Notes: a model not told the origin generated them from the letters alone. A stretch of DNA of 34,008 nucleotides from Sulfuricurvum sp. (GCA_030696285.1 JAUYSQ010000005.1:1-34008), one strand, 5' to 3'. Numbered from the stretch's first letter, positions 1-9,954 are shown. Made by a program: numbers and translations.

Positions 1-1398
<1,398 letters not shown>

Positions 1399-1407
1399 TC
1401 GTTTTTT

Positions 1408-2817
1408 ATGACCTATACTGAAGAAAAAGAGCGTTCCCACCGTTTTGCACTGGCACTTCGGATGGGATTGCCAATCTTTTTACTAAGTGTTGTTAGTTTG
1501 TTTATCCTCTTTTCAGAGCCATTAGCCACGATCTCTTCTTTAATTTTTCTTTCTCTTCTTTTACTGGCTATGGCAATCTATTTTATTTTCTTTTTGATCA
1601 ATCAAAGCAGTTATGAACAAATAACCGATTCCATAACCCATACGTTTACCCCTGAATATTTTTTTAAACTCTATAATCGCTGGAGTAAAACCAAAACATG
1701 TACGGTTATTATGATCAGTATCGATAATCTTGCAATAATCAATGAACGTTACGGTATTAAAAACGGGGATAATATTTTAAGAGAATCAGTCCTTCAAATT
1801 AACGACTTTTTTACCTCTAAAGAGATCAAAAAACTTCCTGTTTGCCGTTATAAAGGGGGAGATTTTCTCCTTATATTGATGGGTGAAAAAGAGCGTATTA
1901 TTCCAATAATAGAGCTTTTTTTAGCAAAATATCAAGAAAATGTGATTCATGAAATTGAGGTTGGATTTTCGGCGGTTGTATTGGATAGCAGATTTATTAA
2001 ACACCAAGAAGAGGTATTAACACGCCTTTACGAACTTCAATACGCGCATAAAGACAAAAAAACTGTTGATGATCAGGAGGAGGTAGTCCCTGCACAACTC
2101 GAATATTCCGTTTTGAATGCCCTTGAACATCATCGTTATTCCGTCGCAGTACAAACAATTTGCTGTGATGCTATCCCTGTCGTTGAAGTTACTTTTAAAC
2201 TTATCGATGAAAATGGAAAGTTTATTCACCAAAGCAGATTTATCCCCTTTTTAAACCGTATCGGAAAAATGAGAGAATACGAAGAACATCTTTTAGAAAT
2301 GGTGATTAAAATAGCCGCTACAGGACACTCTTGTCATATTGTCACCCTTTCAGCGGTAACGTTGCGAAACGGGTTGTTTTTTCAATACGCATTGGAACTC
2401 TTGCAGCGCCACCCTGATGCTAAAAATAAAGTTGTTTTTTTACTGGATGAAAAAGAATATTGTCCTCAAATCAAACGTTTTCGTGAGCAGATTGCCCAAT
2501 ATCGTGCGGTAGGGTACAAAATTGGACTGGATCGTTTAGGGGGAAGTCATGTCAGCTTGATGTACCTTAAAGAATTTCAAGTTGATTTTGTCCGTTTTGA
2601 TACCCTTTATACTCGTCATATTAAAGAGGAAAAATACCAAAATATTCTTCAAGGGCTGAATATCAGCGCTCATTTATGCGGTGCTGCAACGTGGATCGGT
2701 ATGATTGAAGATGAAGAAAGCGATAAAATTGCAAAGCGGTTGAAAATCAACTACCGGCAGGGTAATTATCACGGTAAAATTAGACTATTAGAACCAACAC
2801 AGGGAGATATTTTATGA
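1408..2817 (+). CDS. Membrane protein with degenerate GGDEF and EAL domains
   Basis: This 469-aa protein has two hydrophobic segments (about residues 19-35 and 41-65). A GGDEF-like domain (about 95-195) and an EAL-like domain (about 230-460) follow. The GGDEF signature reads RYKGGDFLL: the catalytic E is replaced by F at residue 153. The EAL motif reads E260-V-T. The usual DDFGTG loop reads DRLGGS (near 373), and the conserved Asn strand reads VTLS. These changes suggest it neither makes nor cleaves c-di-GMP and may instead act as a membrane-anchored receptor or regulator; that is inference. Its stop overlaps the queF start in an ATGA arrangement, so the two are probably co-translated. No clear Shine-Dalgarno precedes its own ATG, 9 bp after gyrB. 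Confidence 0.8.
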   Translation: MTYTEEKERSHRFALALRMGLPIFLLSVVSLFILFSEPLATISSLIFLSLLLLAMAIYFIFFLINQSSYEQITDSITHTFTPEYFFKLYNRWSKTKTCTVIMISIDNLAIINERYGIKNGDNILRESVLQINDFFTSKEIKKLPVCRYKGGDFLLILMGEKERIIPIIELFLAKYQENVIHEIEVGFSAVVLDSRFIKHQEEVLTRLYELQYAHKDKKTVDDQEEVVPAQLEYSVLNALEHHRYSVAVQTICCDAIPVVEVTFKLIDENGKFIHQSRFIPFLNRIGKMREYEEHLLEMVIKIAATGHSCHIVTLSAVTLRNGLFFQYALELLQRHPDAKNKVVFLLDEKEYCPQIKRFREQIAQYRAVGYKIGLDRLGGSHVSLMYLKEFQVDFVRFDTLYTRHIKEEKYQNILQGLNISAHLCGAATWIGMIEDEESDKIAKRLKINYRQGNYHGKIRLLEPTQGDIL

Positions 2818-3197
2818 AATACGGCGAACAGATAGTTGAAAATTTTGATATTGAAAAAGATTTTGAGATTTGGCCCAATATCCATGAACGTGATTATGTT
2901 GTTAAGGTAACATTACCTGAGTTTACGTGTCTTTGTCCTCGCAGCGGCTATCCTGATTTCGCGACGATTACCATCGAATACACACCAGACAAATGGGTGG
3001 CGGAACTCAAAGCCATCAAACTCTACATTAATTCGTTCAGAAACCGCCATATTTCGCACGAAAACGGTGCCAATGAGATCTACAGTCTCTTTGAAGACAA
3101 AATTGCTCCTAAGCGCTTAAAAGTCGTTGCGGATTATTATCCTAGAGGGAATGTTCATACAGTGATTGAGATTGATAGTGAGAAGATGGGGAAATAG
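2814..3197 (+). CDS. queF: NADPH-dependent 7-cyano-7-deazaguanine (preQ0) reductase, short type
   Basis: QueF reduces the nitrile of preQ0 to the amine of preQ1 in queuosine (modified tRNA) biosynthesis in the cytoplasm. The 127-aa length fits the unimodular type I (B. subtilis-like) enzyme. The motif TCLCPRSGYPDFA contains the predicted nucleophile Cys41 and the general acid Asp48; the 7-residue spacing matches C55/D62 of the B. subtilis enzyme. The substrate-binding segment is VAELKAIKLYINSFRNRHIS (E64 onward). A ribosome-binding site AGGGAG (2801-2806) lies inside the preceding gene, 7 nt before the ATG, and the ATG overlaps that gene's TGA. I see nothing unusual in the protein. Confidence 0.95.
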   Translation: MKYGEQIVENFDIEKDFEIWPNIHERDYVVKVTLPEFTCLCPRSGYPDFATITIEYTPDKWVAELKAIKLYINSFRNRHISHENGANEIYSLFEDKIAPKRLKVVADYYPRGNVHTVIEIDSEKMGK

Positions 3198-3205
3198 TTT
3201 TCATT

Positions 3206-3272
3206 CCGTTCGCCCTGAACCAGTCGTTGGGTAAGTGGGCGGTTCATGGTTCGAGGGGCTCATCCTCGAACG
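3206..3272. repeat. Palindromic intergenic repeat, family B copy 1
   Basis: An imperfect inverted repeat lies between the convergent queF and pstB genes. The left arm is CCGTTCGCCCTGAACCAG; the right arm contains GGTTCATGGTTCGAGG and ends CCTCGAACG. Words are shared with the element at 26356-26416 (GTTCGCCCTGA, GTTCATGGTTCGA). It could fold at RNA level and serve as a bidirectional terminator, although no T-run follows. Confidence 0.6.
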
Positions 3273-3282
3273 AAGAGGTAAA

Positions 3283-4068
3283 TCACCCAAATTTCCCTGT
3301 AATATATTCTTGCGTAAGTTTTTCTTTCGGGGTAACAAAGAGTTCTTCGGTTTGCCCTAGCTCAATAAGTTCACCCAAATACATAAATCCGGTGTAATCG
3401 CTCACGCGCGCGGCTTGTTGCATGTTATGGGTTACGATAATGATAGAAACACGTTCTTTGAGTTCGATAACGAGTTTTTCAATCCCTTGAGTCGAGATGG
3501 GATCGAGTGCCGAAGTGGGTTCATCAAACAGTAATACTTCAGGTTCTACAGCAATGGCGCGGGCGATACACAAGCGTTGTTGCTGACCTCCTGAGAGACC
3601 GTTAGCATCTTGTTTAAGACGATCACTGACTTCTTTCCAAATGGCAGCGTCTTTGAGTGCTTTTTCGACACGGTCGTTTAGTTCGGTTTTGTTTTTAATC
3701 CCCTGAAGACGCATACCATAGGCAACATTATCGTAAATTGACATCGGAAACGCCGTCGGTTTTTGAAAAATCATTCCGATTTTAGTACGCAAGTGAATCA
3801 AATCTTCTTTTGGGGTGAGAATATTACGCCCCTCAAATTCGATTTCCCCCGCATAGGTATTACCCGGATACAGATCATGCATACGATTAAATGCACGCAA
3901 AAGCGTCGTTTTACCACATCCTGAGGGGCCGATAAGTGCCGTGATAGAATGCTTAGCGATGGGCATCGTCACTTTTTTCAAGCTTGGCTCAGAAGCACCT
4001 TTGTAGGTGAATTCAAAATCTCGTACGTGAAGTGCGCATTCTTCTTTAATGTCAATGATGCTTGCCAT
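3283..4068 (-). CDS. pstB: Phosphate ABC transporter ATP-binding protein
   Basis: PstB hydrolyses ATP to drive high-affinity phosphate import through the PstCA pore. The 261-aa protein has every ABC ATPase motif in order: Walker [10 protein letters not shown] (residues 47-55), Q-loop Q102 in [12 protein letters not shown], signature LSGGQQQR (158-165), Walker B LLFDEP (179-184) and the H-loop in [26 protein letters not shown] is typical of PstB as opposed to other importers. It is the last gene of the minus-strand pho/pst cluster, with 3 bp between it and pstA, and it converges on queF. Confidence 0.97.
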   Translation of the reverse strand: MASIIDIKEECALHVRDFEFTYKGASEPSLKKVTMPIAKHSITALIGPSGCGKTTLLRAFNRMHDLYPGNTYAGEIEFEGRNILTPKEDLIHLRTKIGMIFQKPTAFPMSIYDNVAYGMRLQGIKNKTELNDRVEKALKDAAIWKEVSDRLKQDANGLSGGQQQRLCIARAIAVEPEVLLFDEPTSALDPISTQGIEKLVIELKERVSIIIVTHNMQQAARVSDYTGFMYLGELIELGQTEELFVTPKEKLTQEYITGKFG

Positions 4069-4071
4069 GTT

Positions 4072-4917
4072 TTATTTCCCTTTTTTTCCGGCGAATAAGA
4101 TGATTCGCCCTAATATATTTAAACCCAAAATGAACATAGAGAGGATGAAGGCGGCTGCCCATCCCAGTTGTTGCCAATCCTCATACGGACTGATAGCGTA
4201 ATTAAAAATTGTCACCGTTAGCGATGGCATTGCCGCGTTTAGATCGGTGGTGAAAAAATTGTCGTTAAATGAGGTGAACAGCAAGGGTGCTGTTTCTCCG
4301 CCTACGCGGGCAATCCCCAGCAGTACGCCTGTCAAAATTCCAGCTTTAGCGCCACGATAAACGACATCTTTAATAACCTTATATTTCGGAGCTCCCAGCG
4401 CAAATGCGGCTTCACGAAGCGTCCCGGGTACCAGTTGGAGCATATCATCGGTGGTGCGCAAGATGATAGGGATCATAATGATGGCTAATGCAATTGCCCC
4501 TGCCCACGCGCTGAAATGTCCCATCGGCATAACGATGACGGCATACACAAACGCTCCAATAACGATAGAGGGTGCTGACATCATAATATCGCTGATGTCG
4601 CGGATGGTATGTGCAAGGCGGGAGTTTTTACCGTATTCGCTCAAATACGTGCCCGCTAAAATCCCCAACGGAACACCAATCCCCGTTGCTAATCCGACTA
4701 AAATGAGTTGACCGACTAAAGCGTGCTTGAGACCACTCTCGATGTATCCCGGAGGGGCACCCTCGAAGATGAAGATATTCCAGTTGAGCGCACTCATCCC
4801 TTTCATCACCAAAACACCCAAAATCCAAAATAAAAAGGCCAGGGCAATGACAGCGCTAAGAGTTGAAAAACCCAAGGCAATACGGTTAACCATAATTCGT
4901 TTTTGTACGGCGGTCAT
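4072..4917 (-). CDS. pstA: Phosphate ABC transporter permease
   Basis: PstA forms half of the inner-membrane channel of the phosphate importer. The 281-aa sequence shows about six hydrophobic segments. The cytoplasmic coupling loop ALGAPKYKVIKDVVYRGAKA contacts the ATPase, followed by the family segment VGGETAPLLFT. The N-terminus carries one long transmembrane helix (about residues 13-37). Its start codon shares one base with the pstC stop (TAATG), and AGGAG lies 6 nt before the ATG, so it is translated in tandem with pstC. The length is normal for PstA. Confidence 0.96.
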   Translation of the reverse strand: MTAVQKRIMVNRIALGFSTLSAVIALAFLFWILGVLVMKGMSALNWNIFIFEGAPPGYIESGLKHALVGQLILVGLATGIGVPLGILAGTYLSEYGKNSRLAHTIRDISDIMMSAPSIVIGAFVYAVIVMPMGHFSAWAGAIALAIIMIPIILRTTDDMLQLVPGTLREAAFALGAPKYKVIKDVVYRGAKAGILTGVLLGIARVGGETAPLLFTSFNDNFFTTDLNAAMPSLTVTIFNYAISPYEDWQQLGWAAAFILSMFILGLNILGRIILFAGKKGK

Positions 4918-5765
4918 TATGCTCTCCTCGCTTTACGTAAAAAGTAAAATTTCGCAATAGCGATAACGACAAAACTCATAATGAGCAAGGTGAGGGCTAA
5001 ACCAAAAAGGCTTGAGAAATAGAGTGACGAATCCGCTTCGGTAAACTCGTTGGCAAGGGTAACTGGAATCGAGGTTGTCGGGTCAAGAATCGATCCGGGG
5101 ACATGGTGGACGTTCCCCATAACAAATGTGACTGCCATTGTCTCCCCGATCGCACGACCAAGCGCTAAGATAAGGGAACCGATGATTCCTGCTTTGGCGT
5201 AGGGGATGATAACGTCTTTGATAACGTCCCATTGGGTTCCGCCCAGCGCGTAGGCCGATTCTTTGAGAATATCAGGGGTGGTGTTCATCGCATCACGGGT
5301 AACTGCCGCCATAAACGGCAAAATCATAATCGCCAACACGATTCCCGCTGCGAGCAATCCGATCCCCATTCCTCCAAAAATATCACGGATGATGGGGACA
5401 AAATAAAACAATCCCCACATTCCATAAATGACCGAAGGGATAGCCGCGAGAAGTTCAACGCTGACGCCAAAAAAGCTTTTGACTTTATCGTGGGCAATTT
5501 CACTTAGGAATATTGCGACGCCTATGGCGATAGGTACAGCGAGAAGCATGGCTAAAAAAGTAGAGATGACCGAACCTAAAATAGCAGCTTGTGCTCCAAA
5601 TTTATCGAGATTCGGTGCCCATTCATCTTTGGTAATGAAATCCAGACCAAATGCGTTCATCGCTTCGAGTGAGTGGTTGAACAGCACCACAAAAATCCAT
5701 GCCACAATAACGAGGATTAAGAGGGCGCTGAATCGCGTGAAGTTGAAAAATATTTTATCGATCAT
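4917..5765 (-). CDS. pstC: Phosphate ABC transporter permease
   Basis: PstC is the second permease of the PstSCAB importer. The 282-aa protein has about six transmembrane segments, with the coupling loop YALGGTQWDVIKDVIIPYAKA and the family motif GRAIGETMAVTFVMGN. GSVISTFLAMLLAVPIAIGVAIFLSEIA near residues 64-90 is typical of the first conserved block. A 46-bp gap separates it from the upstream CCA-enzyme gene, and a Pho-box-like promoter overlaps the end of that gene. Its ribosome-binding site AAGG lies inside a perfect 12-bp palindrome directly before the ATG. Confidence 0.96.
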   Translation of the reverse strand: MIDKIFFNFTRFSALLILVIVAWIFVVLFNHSLEAMNAFGLDFITKDEWAPNLDKFGAQAAILGSVISTFLAMLLAVPIAIGVAIFLSEIAHDKVKSFFGVSVELLAAIPSVIYGMWGLFYFVPIIRDIFGGMGIGLLAAGIVLAIMILPFMAAVTRDAMNTTPDILKESAYALGGTQWDVIKDVIIPYAKAGIIGSLILALGRAIGETMAVTFVMGNVHHVPGSILDPTTSIPVTLANEFTEADSSLYFSSLFGLALTLLIMSFVVIAIAKFYFLRKARRA

Positions 5766-5777
5766 GCAAGGCCTTGC
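5766..5777. repeat. Perfect 12-bp palindrome over the pstC ribosome-binding site
   Basis: GCAAGGCCTTGC is a perfect inverted repeat with no spacer, immediately before the pstC start codon on the minus strand. It contains the AAGG that appears to be the Shine-Dalgarno sequence. Without a loop it is a poor intramolecular hairpin, so it may be chance, a protein site, or part of a larger fold. Confidence 0.45.
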
Positions 5778-5793
5778 GTTATTTTGTCGTGAT

Positions 5794-5827
5794 ATTGTAA
5801 TATAATTTCGATTACAAAGTTATTACT
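5794..5827 (-). promoter_or_regulatory. Predicted Pho-box promoter for pstCAB, overlapping the 3' end of the CCA-enzyme gene
   Basis: Reading the minus strand: AGTAAT (5827-5822), 5 bp, TGTAAT (5816-5811), 11 bp, TACAAT (5799-5794). The 11-bp half-site period and the 11-bp gap to the -10 box match the pstS and phoU promoters exactly. The stop codon of the upstream gene (5814-5812) lies inside the second half-site. Transcription would start near 5787, about 22 nt before the pstC ATG. Binding by the PhoB-type regulator encoded at 8597-9271 is inference. Confidence 0.65.
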
Positions 5828-7197
5828 AAATCTCTTTTTAACCATTGAATTGCCTCTTGCCTAGTAAAAAATTGCTGATTGAGCTGTGCTTCGTAAGCGG
5901 TATCTAAAATATTTTTAAATTGCTGGGAGGGGATTAGTCCCAGGGTTATCAAATCTCGTCCCATTAGCAAAGGCTTGGGAGGGGAGTGTAGAACACCCAG
6001 CTTTTTTGCGTGAGAATATAGCCATTCCCCTGCCTCAAAATGTTCGGGACGACTCTCGTCAAACGCTCTCCCAAAAAAATCAGCGCGAGCAACGAGAACC
6101 AAATTTTCGATCGATACGTGAGTGCTTAGGCGTAAAATGTCACTATCGCTTGATTGGTTACGATAAAGTTTGCGTGGAGTTCCATGATACGCGATCAGCG
6201 GTAAAACGGCGTTAATGAGAAATTTGTCCTCTGTGATACGCCAAAGCCATGATCGGGCGATGTCAACGCCTGCGTGCGCGTGACGAGGAGCATTTAAAAG
6301 AGCATCTTCCATCACAGTTGTGGAGGGTTTGCCAATGTCGTGCAATAACACGGCTAACATAAGAGGGCAATCGCGTTTGGCATCACCGGTGCGCATTCCA
6401 GCCATAGAATCGAGCGCCATCATCGTGTGGGTCCAAACAGAACCCTCTGGATGAGAGGTGGGGTCTTGGGGAGTGATTTCGAGCTGATCGAGTGGAGTAA
6501 AAAAAGATAATCCTCCCATCTGTCTGAGAAGTTCAAATCCGATTGAGGGTTTAGGTGAGAGAAGCAAGAGTTTTTTGAGCTCTTCAAAAATGCGTTCTTT
6601 CGGGAGTTCGGAGAGGGCACTGTTTTCAATCATGACACGGCATAAGCGCAGAAGATTTTCGTCGCATACCAAATCATATCGGGCAGCAAATTGTACGGCA
6701 CGTAATACCCTTAGAGGATCTTCCACAAACGTCTTTTCATCGACACAGGCAAGTTTTTTGCACCGCAAATCCTCTAATCCGTTATAAGGATCCAATACCA
6801 TTTTGGTTTGCGGGTTATAGCCCATGGCATTGATCGTAAAATCGCGCCGCCGCGCCGCCGTAGTAAAATCGAGGGTGAAGTCACAACGGATATCGAACCC
6901 TTTGTGCCCTGCACCTTGTTTGGATTCAGTGCGAGGGGGTGAAAAATCAATTTCCAGTTCTTTTATCTTAAGTTTTATGACTCCAAAGCTTTTACCTACA
7001 AGATTGAGCTTGCCAAAGGGTTTTAGTATCTTCTCAATCTCTTCGAGGGATTGCATGTTGTAAAGCTCAATATCGATATCTTTTGAATTTGTTCCCAGCA
7101 GTGCATCACGGACATATCCCCCTACCACTATGGGAGTGATTTGATGAGCCTGTAACGATTCGAGGATTGGATGAAGAGCGGGAGGGAGCGAGATCAT
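5812..7197 (-). CDS. cca: CCA tRNA nucleotidyltransferase / poly(A) polymerase family protein with HD domain
   Basis: This enzyme is expected to build or repair the 3' CCA of tRNAs. The 461-aa protein begins with the nucleotidyltransferase domain: GGYVRDALLG (residues 26-35), the catalytic pair D40/D42 in KDIDIEL, then RRRDFTINAMGY (116-127) and DPLRVLRAVQFAARYDL (160-176), the class II tRNA-binding and base-selecting region. An HD domain follows, with H257 and LLHDIGK (H286, D287), suggesting added phosphohydrolase activity. A bacterial poly(A) polymerase is possible, since the families are hard to separate, but the HD domain favours a Cca-type enzyme. Its ATG overlaps the kinase stop by 4 bp, so it sits inside the phosphate regulatory operon, an unexpected location. 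Confidence 0.9.
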   Translation of the reverse strand: MISLPPALHPILESLQAHQITPIVVGGYVRDALLGTNSKDIDIELYNMQSLEEIEKILKPFGKLNLVGKSFGVIKLKIKELEIDFSPPRTESKQGAGHKGFDIRCDFTLDFTTAARRRDFTINAMGYNPQTKMVLDPYNGLEDLRCKKLACVDEKTFVEDPLRVLRAVQFAARYDLVCDENLLRLCRVMIENSALSELPKERIFEELKKLLLLSPKPSIGFELLRQMGGLSFFTPLDQLEITPQDPTSHPEGSVWTHTMMALDSMAGMRTGDAKRDCPLMLAVLLHDIGKPSTTVMEDALLNAPRHAHAGVDIARSWLWRITEDKFLINAVLPLIAYHGTPRKLYRNQSSDSDILRLSTHVSIENLVLVARADFFGRAFDESRPEHFEAGEWLYSHAKKLGVLHSPPKPLLMGRDLITLGLIPSQQFKNILDTAYEAQLNQQFFTRQEAIQWLKRDLVITL

Positions 7198-8603
7198 TTG
7201 GGGGGTATTTTTTTGGATACGAGGGTGTCAAGTCCAAAACTAAAAGTGGAGCCGATACCCAAAGTGCTCTCAATTCGCAGTAGTGTATCGTGAAGTTTGA
7301 GAATGTAGCTGACGATGGCAAGGCCTAATCCCATCGAGTTGTCCCAGCTGTTTTTTTGAACACGGTAAAACTTATTACTAATGAGTTCCAGTTCCGAGGG
7401 GGCAATGCCGATCCCTTTGTCGGTAACTTCTATCGTATGATCGGTGAGCTTGAGGGTGACTATATCCTCAGAATATTTAATTGCATTGTCTATGAGGTTG
7501 GTGATGACAAGATCCAGCATGGTTTTATCCGCGTAGACTTCTTTGGAATATCCCTCATAGCTAATAACGCGAAGGGGATATTTTCCCTGAAGTGTAGAGG
7601 TGACATCGCGACACAGAGTGTCGAGATCAAAGGTGGTGGGCTTGATAGAGAGATCGTTATTTTCGAGTTTAACAGAGAGGGAGAGCCGGTCTAGCATCGT
7701 ACTGATTTTAAGGGCGTTGGAGTGTATTTTGCCCAAAAATTTTTCTCGTATGGCAAGGTTGAGATTGGGATCTTCTTCGAGTGTTTCGGTGTATCCGACG
7801 ATGGCGGCGACAGGGTTTTTAAATTCATGGCTGATGGCAGAGAGAATGTCATTTTGCTGTTTGTTGATGAGACGAAGTCTTGCTGTGTATTTGCGCTTTT
7901 GTTTATCGCGGTTTCGTAGTTTTTTGACGAGATTTTTGAGAAGGAGGGTAATTTGTAAAAACTCTCTAAAATGTTCGGGTTTTAAGACGGCCATATAATT
8001 TTTCGCCGATATTTCGTGCAGATAATAGGTGATTTGAGCAATATCGTACTGCACTTTTTTGGAGATTTTAAATGCAAGGATGAGGGCTATAACGATAAAT
8101 AAAGCAAATGATGCTGCGAGCGTGATCCAGAGTTGATAAAAATATCCCATAACGCTGTGAAGTGTTACCCCAAGGCGGAGAATGACAATATCTCCATGAA
8201 AAGCAATTTGTTTGGCAACAAAAATATAATCCTCATCGAAGCTGGCAGAATAGCGTACCTCTACTCCGTAAGGCTCTGTTGCCGCATTCATGATCTCTTC
8301 ACGATTGCGCATGGAGTCAATGGAACGCTTGTCAATATTACTCTCGGCGAGGACTTTTCCGTCAATATCGAACAAGGTGGCCCGATAATCGGTTTGATTG
8401 TGTACGGCATTGACATAATGATCTACATTTAGCGATTGATTGGAACGTGTGGCAACCAGCTCCAATGTTCGTTTAAGGTGATTGATATTGTCGTTGACAA
8501 TCATCTCTTTGAGGGTGTAATAACCAATAAAAGAGGCGATAGCGAGGGTTCCAATAAAAAGAGCCAGTGTGTTTAGAAAAAAAAGCTGATGAATTTTTAA
8601 CAC
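7194..8603 (-). CDS. Sensor histidine kinase, PhoR-like
   Basis: This is the predicted membrane sensor of the phosphate two-component system. The 469-aa protein has two transmembrane helices (about 8-30 and 158-180) flanking a periplasmic domain of about 125 residues, then a linker or possible coiled coil (about 220-250). The phospho-acceptor is H259 in ISHEFKNPVAAIVGYTE. The ATPase domain has the N-box NLIDNAIKYS, G1 DKGIGIAP and G2 MGLGLAIV. No PAS domain is evident, unlike enteric PhoR. Its start overlaps the end of the response-regulator gene by 7 bp and its end overlaps cca by 4 bp. The phosphate role is inferred from flanking phoU and pst genes. Campylobacter PhosS is the likely functional counterpart. 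Confidence 0.88.
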   Translation of the reverse strand: MLKIHQLFFLNTLALFIGTLAIASFIGYYTLKEMIVNDNINHLKRTLELVATRSNQSLNVDHYVNAVHNQTDYRATLFDIDGKVLAESNIDKRSIDSMRNREEIMNAATEPYGVEVRYSASFDEDYIFVAKQIAFHGDIVILRLGVTLHSVMGYFYQLWITLAASFALFIVIALILAFKISKKVQYDIAQITYYLHEISAKNYMAVLKPEHFREFLQITLLLKNLVKKLRNRDKQKRKYTARLRLINKQQNDILSAISHEFKNPVAAIVGYTETLEEDPNLNLAIREKFLGKIHSNALKISTMLDRLSLSVKLENNDLSIKPTTFDLDTLCRDVTSTLQGKYPLRVISYEGYSKEVYADKTMLDLVITNLIDNAIKYSEDIVTLKLTDHTIEVTDKGIGIAPSELELISNKFYRVQKNSWDNSMGLGLAIVSYILKLHDTLLRIESTLGIGSTFSFGLDTLVSKKIPPK

Positions 8604-9271
8604 AGGGTGTATCCGACTCCCCTCACCGTTTTGATGTACTCCTTGCTTTTATCCGGATCGATTTTCTCTTTTAGGCGGTTGATCGCAACATTTACCGTGC
8701 GGTCTTGATATACTTCATCGCTTCCCCATACGTGTTCGAGGAGATACTCACGGTCTAATACAATATTTTGATTACTGATGAGCGCGTACAATAAATCAAA
8801 CTCGAGTTTGGTGAGTTCTATGAGGCTATTTTCAATCATGAGGGTGCGGGATGCGAGGTTTAAGGTTATATCACGGTAGGTACTATTCCCCTCATTAGGC
8901 GATTTTTTGGTGCGGCGCAAAATGGCTTTTACGCGTAAAATGAGTTCTTTCATACTGAAAGGTTTGGTGAGATAATCATCCCCGCCTCGCTCAAAACCCT
9001 GCTCGATATCTTCGTCTTTGTCTTTGGCACTGATAAAAATGACGGGAATATTGATCCCCTGACGTCGTAAGGAGGCGATGTATTCGCTTCCCTCAGTCCC
9101 AGGGAGATTACGATCCATTAAAATCAGATCAACGTTTTCTTCGGAGAGCACTTCGTGCACGCGCTTAGTGTTGAGAAAACCAATCGTTTCAAACCCTTCG
9201 CGTCCGAGATTGAATTCCATCAGTTCTAAAATATCTTCTTCATCCTCGACGATGAGTATGAGCGCATTCAT
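8597..9271 (-). CDS. Response regulator, OmpR/PhoB family (phosphate regulon)
   Basis: The 224-aa protein has a receiver domain followed by a winged-helix DNA-binding domain. The receiver has the acidic pair in VEDEED, phospho-acceptor D53 in LILMDRNLPG, S81 and K103 in YLTKPFS. The output domain contains LTKLEFDLLYALISN and the recognition-helix stretch DRTVNVAINRLKEKI, ending VRGVGYTLC as in OmpR/PhoB proteins. It lies 11 bp after phoU and overlaps the kinase gene. Family members bind tandem direct repeats with an 11-bp period, which fits the half-site pairs found at four promoters in this window. Counterparts are PhoB of enterics and PhosR of Campylobacter. Confidence 0.93.
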   Translation of the reverse strand: MNALILIVEDEEDILELMEFNLGREGFETIGFLNTKRVHEVLSEENVDLILMDRNLPGTEGSEYIASLRRQGINIPVIFISAKDKDEDIEQGFERGGDDYLTKPFSMKELILRVKAILRRTKKSPNEGNSTYRDITLNLASRTLMIENSLIELTKLEFDLLYALISNQNIVLDREYLLEHVWGSDEVYQDRTVNVAINRLKEKIDPDKSKEYIKTVRGVGYTLC

Positions 9272-9282
9272 AAAAAAGGCCC

Positions 9283-9954
9283 TTACGAGTGATAGTTTAA
9301 TTCGCCGCCTTGTTGGGCGTACAAAAGAAGGGCAGCGATGTTGACGGTTCGATCCCCTGTTCTCTCCAGCTTACGGAGTGTTGCAAGTACTCTAACGTAA
9401 TCAGCAGAGAGTTCATGTGATTCGACAATGAGATTGAGGAGATCTTTTTCGATGATAGAAAAGAGGTCATCGTTCTTGGACTCTTCAACGGATACTTTGC
9501 GAAACAGCTCTTCGGCATCCGAAGTGTTCATATTTTCCAAATACTCATGGATGTATTGCAATGCATTGAGTGTTGTTTTTTGCAGCTGAATGATAGAAGA
9601 GGTCATAGGAGTAATATCGCATTCTCCGGCGCAAAGGTCTTGGAGTCTGGTAGTATATTTTTTCATATTCTCACCGATACGGTCAAGCTCGTTGGTCATT
9701 TTTAAAAAGGCAACGAGAAGTCGTAGTTCTTCAGCCTCAGGACCGTAGAGGGCGAGTGTTTTGATTACCTCGTTATCGATTGTGTTTGCCTCGGTTTGGA
9801 TGCTTTTGAGGTGTTTTTTAGCACTTTCGTAAAGGTCGTTCTGATTGTTTTCAAATGCAGTGAGCGTCTCTTCGTTGGCAAGGATGATAGAGGCAACTAG
9901 ACTAGAGAGCTGTGTTCGGATTTCGTTGAGTTTGTTTTCATAACGTGGTAGCAT
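9283..9954 (-). CDS. phoU: Phosphate signalling complex protein PhoU
   Basis: PhoU couples the state of the PstSCAB transporter to the sensor kinase and keeps the Pho response off when phosphate is plentiful. The 223-aa all-helical sequence begins MLPRYENKLNEIR and shows two repeated three-helix units. Each has the metal-binding-type signature of the family: ELDRIGENMKKYTTR (about 88-102) and KLERTGDRTVNIAALLLY (about 197-214). It is the first gene of the minus-strand cluster and has its own Pho-box-like promoter in the divergent gap with pstS. Confidence 0.93.
   Translation of the reverse strand: MLPRYENKLNEIRTQLSSLVASIILANEETLTAFENNQNDLYESAKKHLKSIQTEANTIDNEVIKTLALYGPEAEELRLLVAFLKMTNELDRIGENMKKYTTRLQDLCAGECDITPMTSSIIQLQKTTLNALQYIHEYLENMNTSDAEELFRKVSVEESKNDDLFSIIEKDLLNLIVESHELSADYVRVLATLRKLERTGDRTVNIAALLLYAQQGGELNYHS

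Noticed and set aside
7196-7210. Possible phase-variable tract (six G then a T run) at the kinase/cca overlap
   Set aside because: Six G is short for slipped-strand variation and both frames are intact across it.
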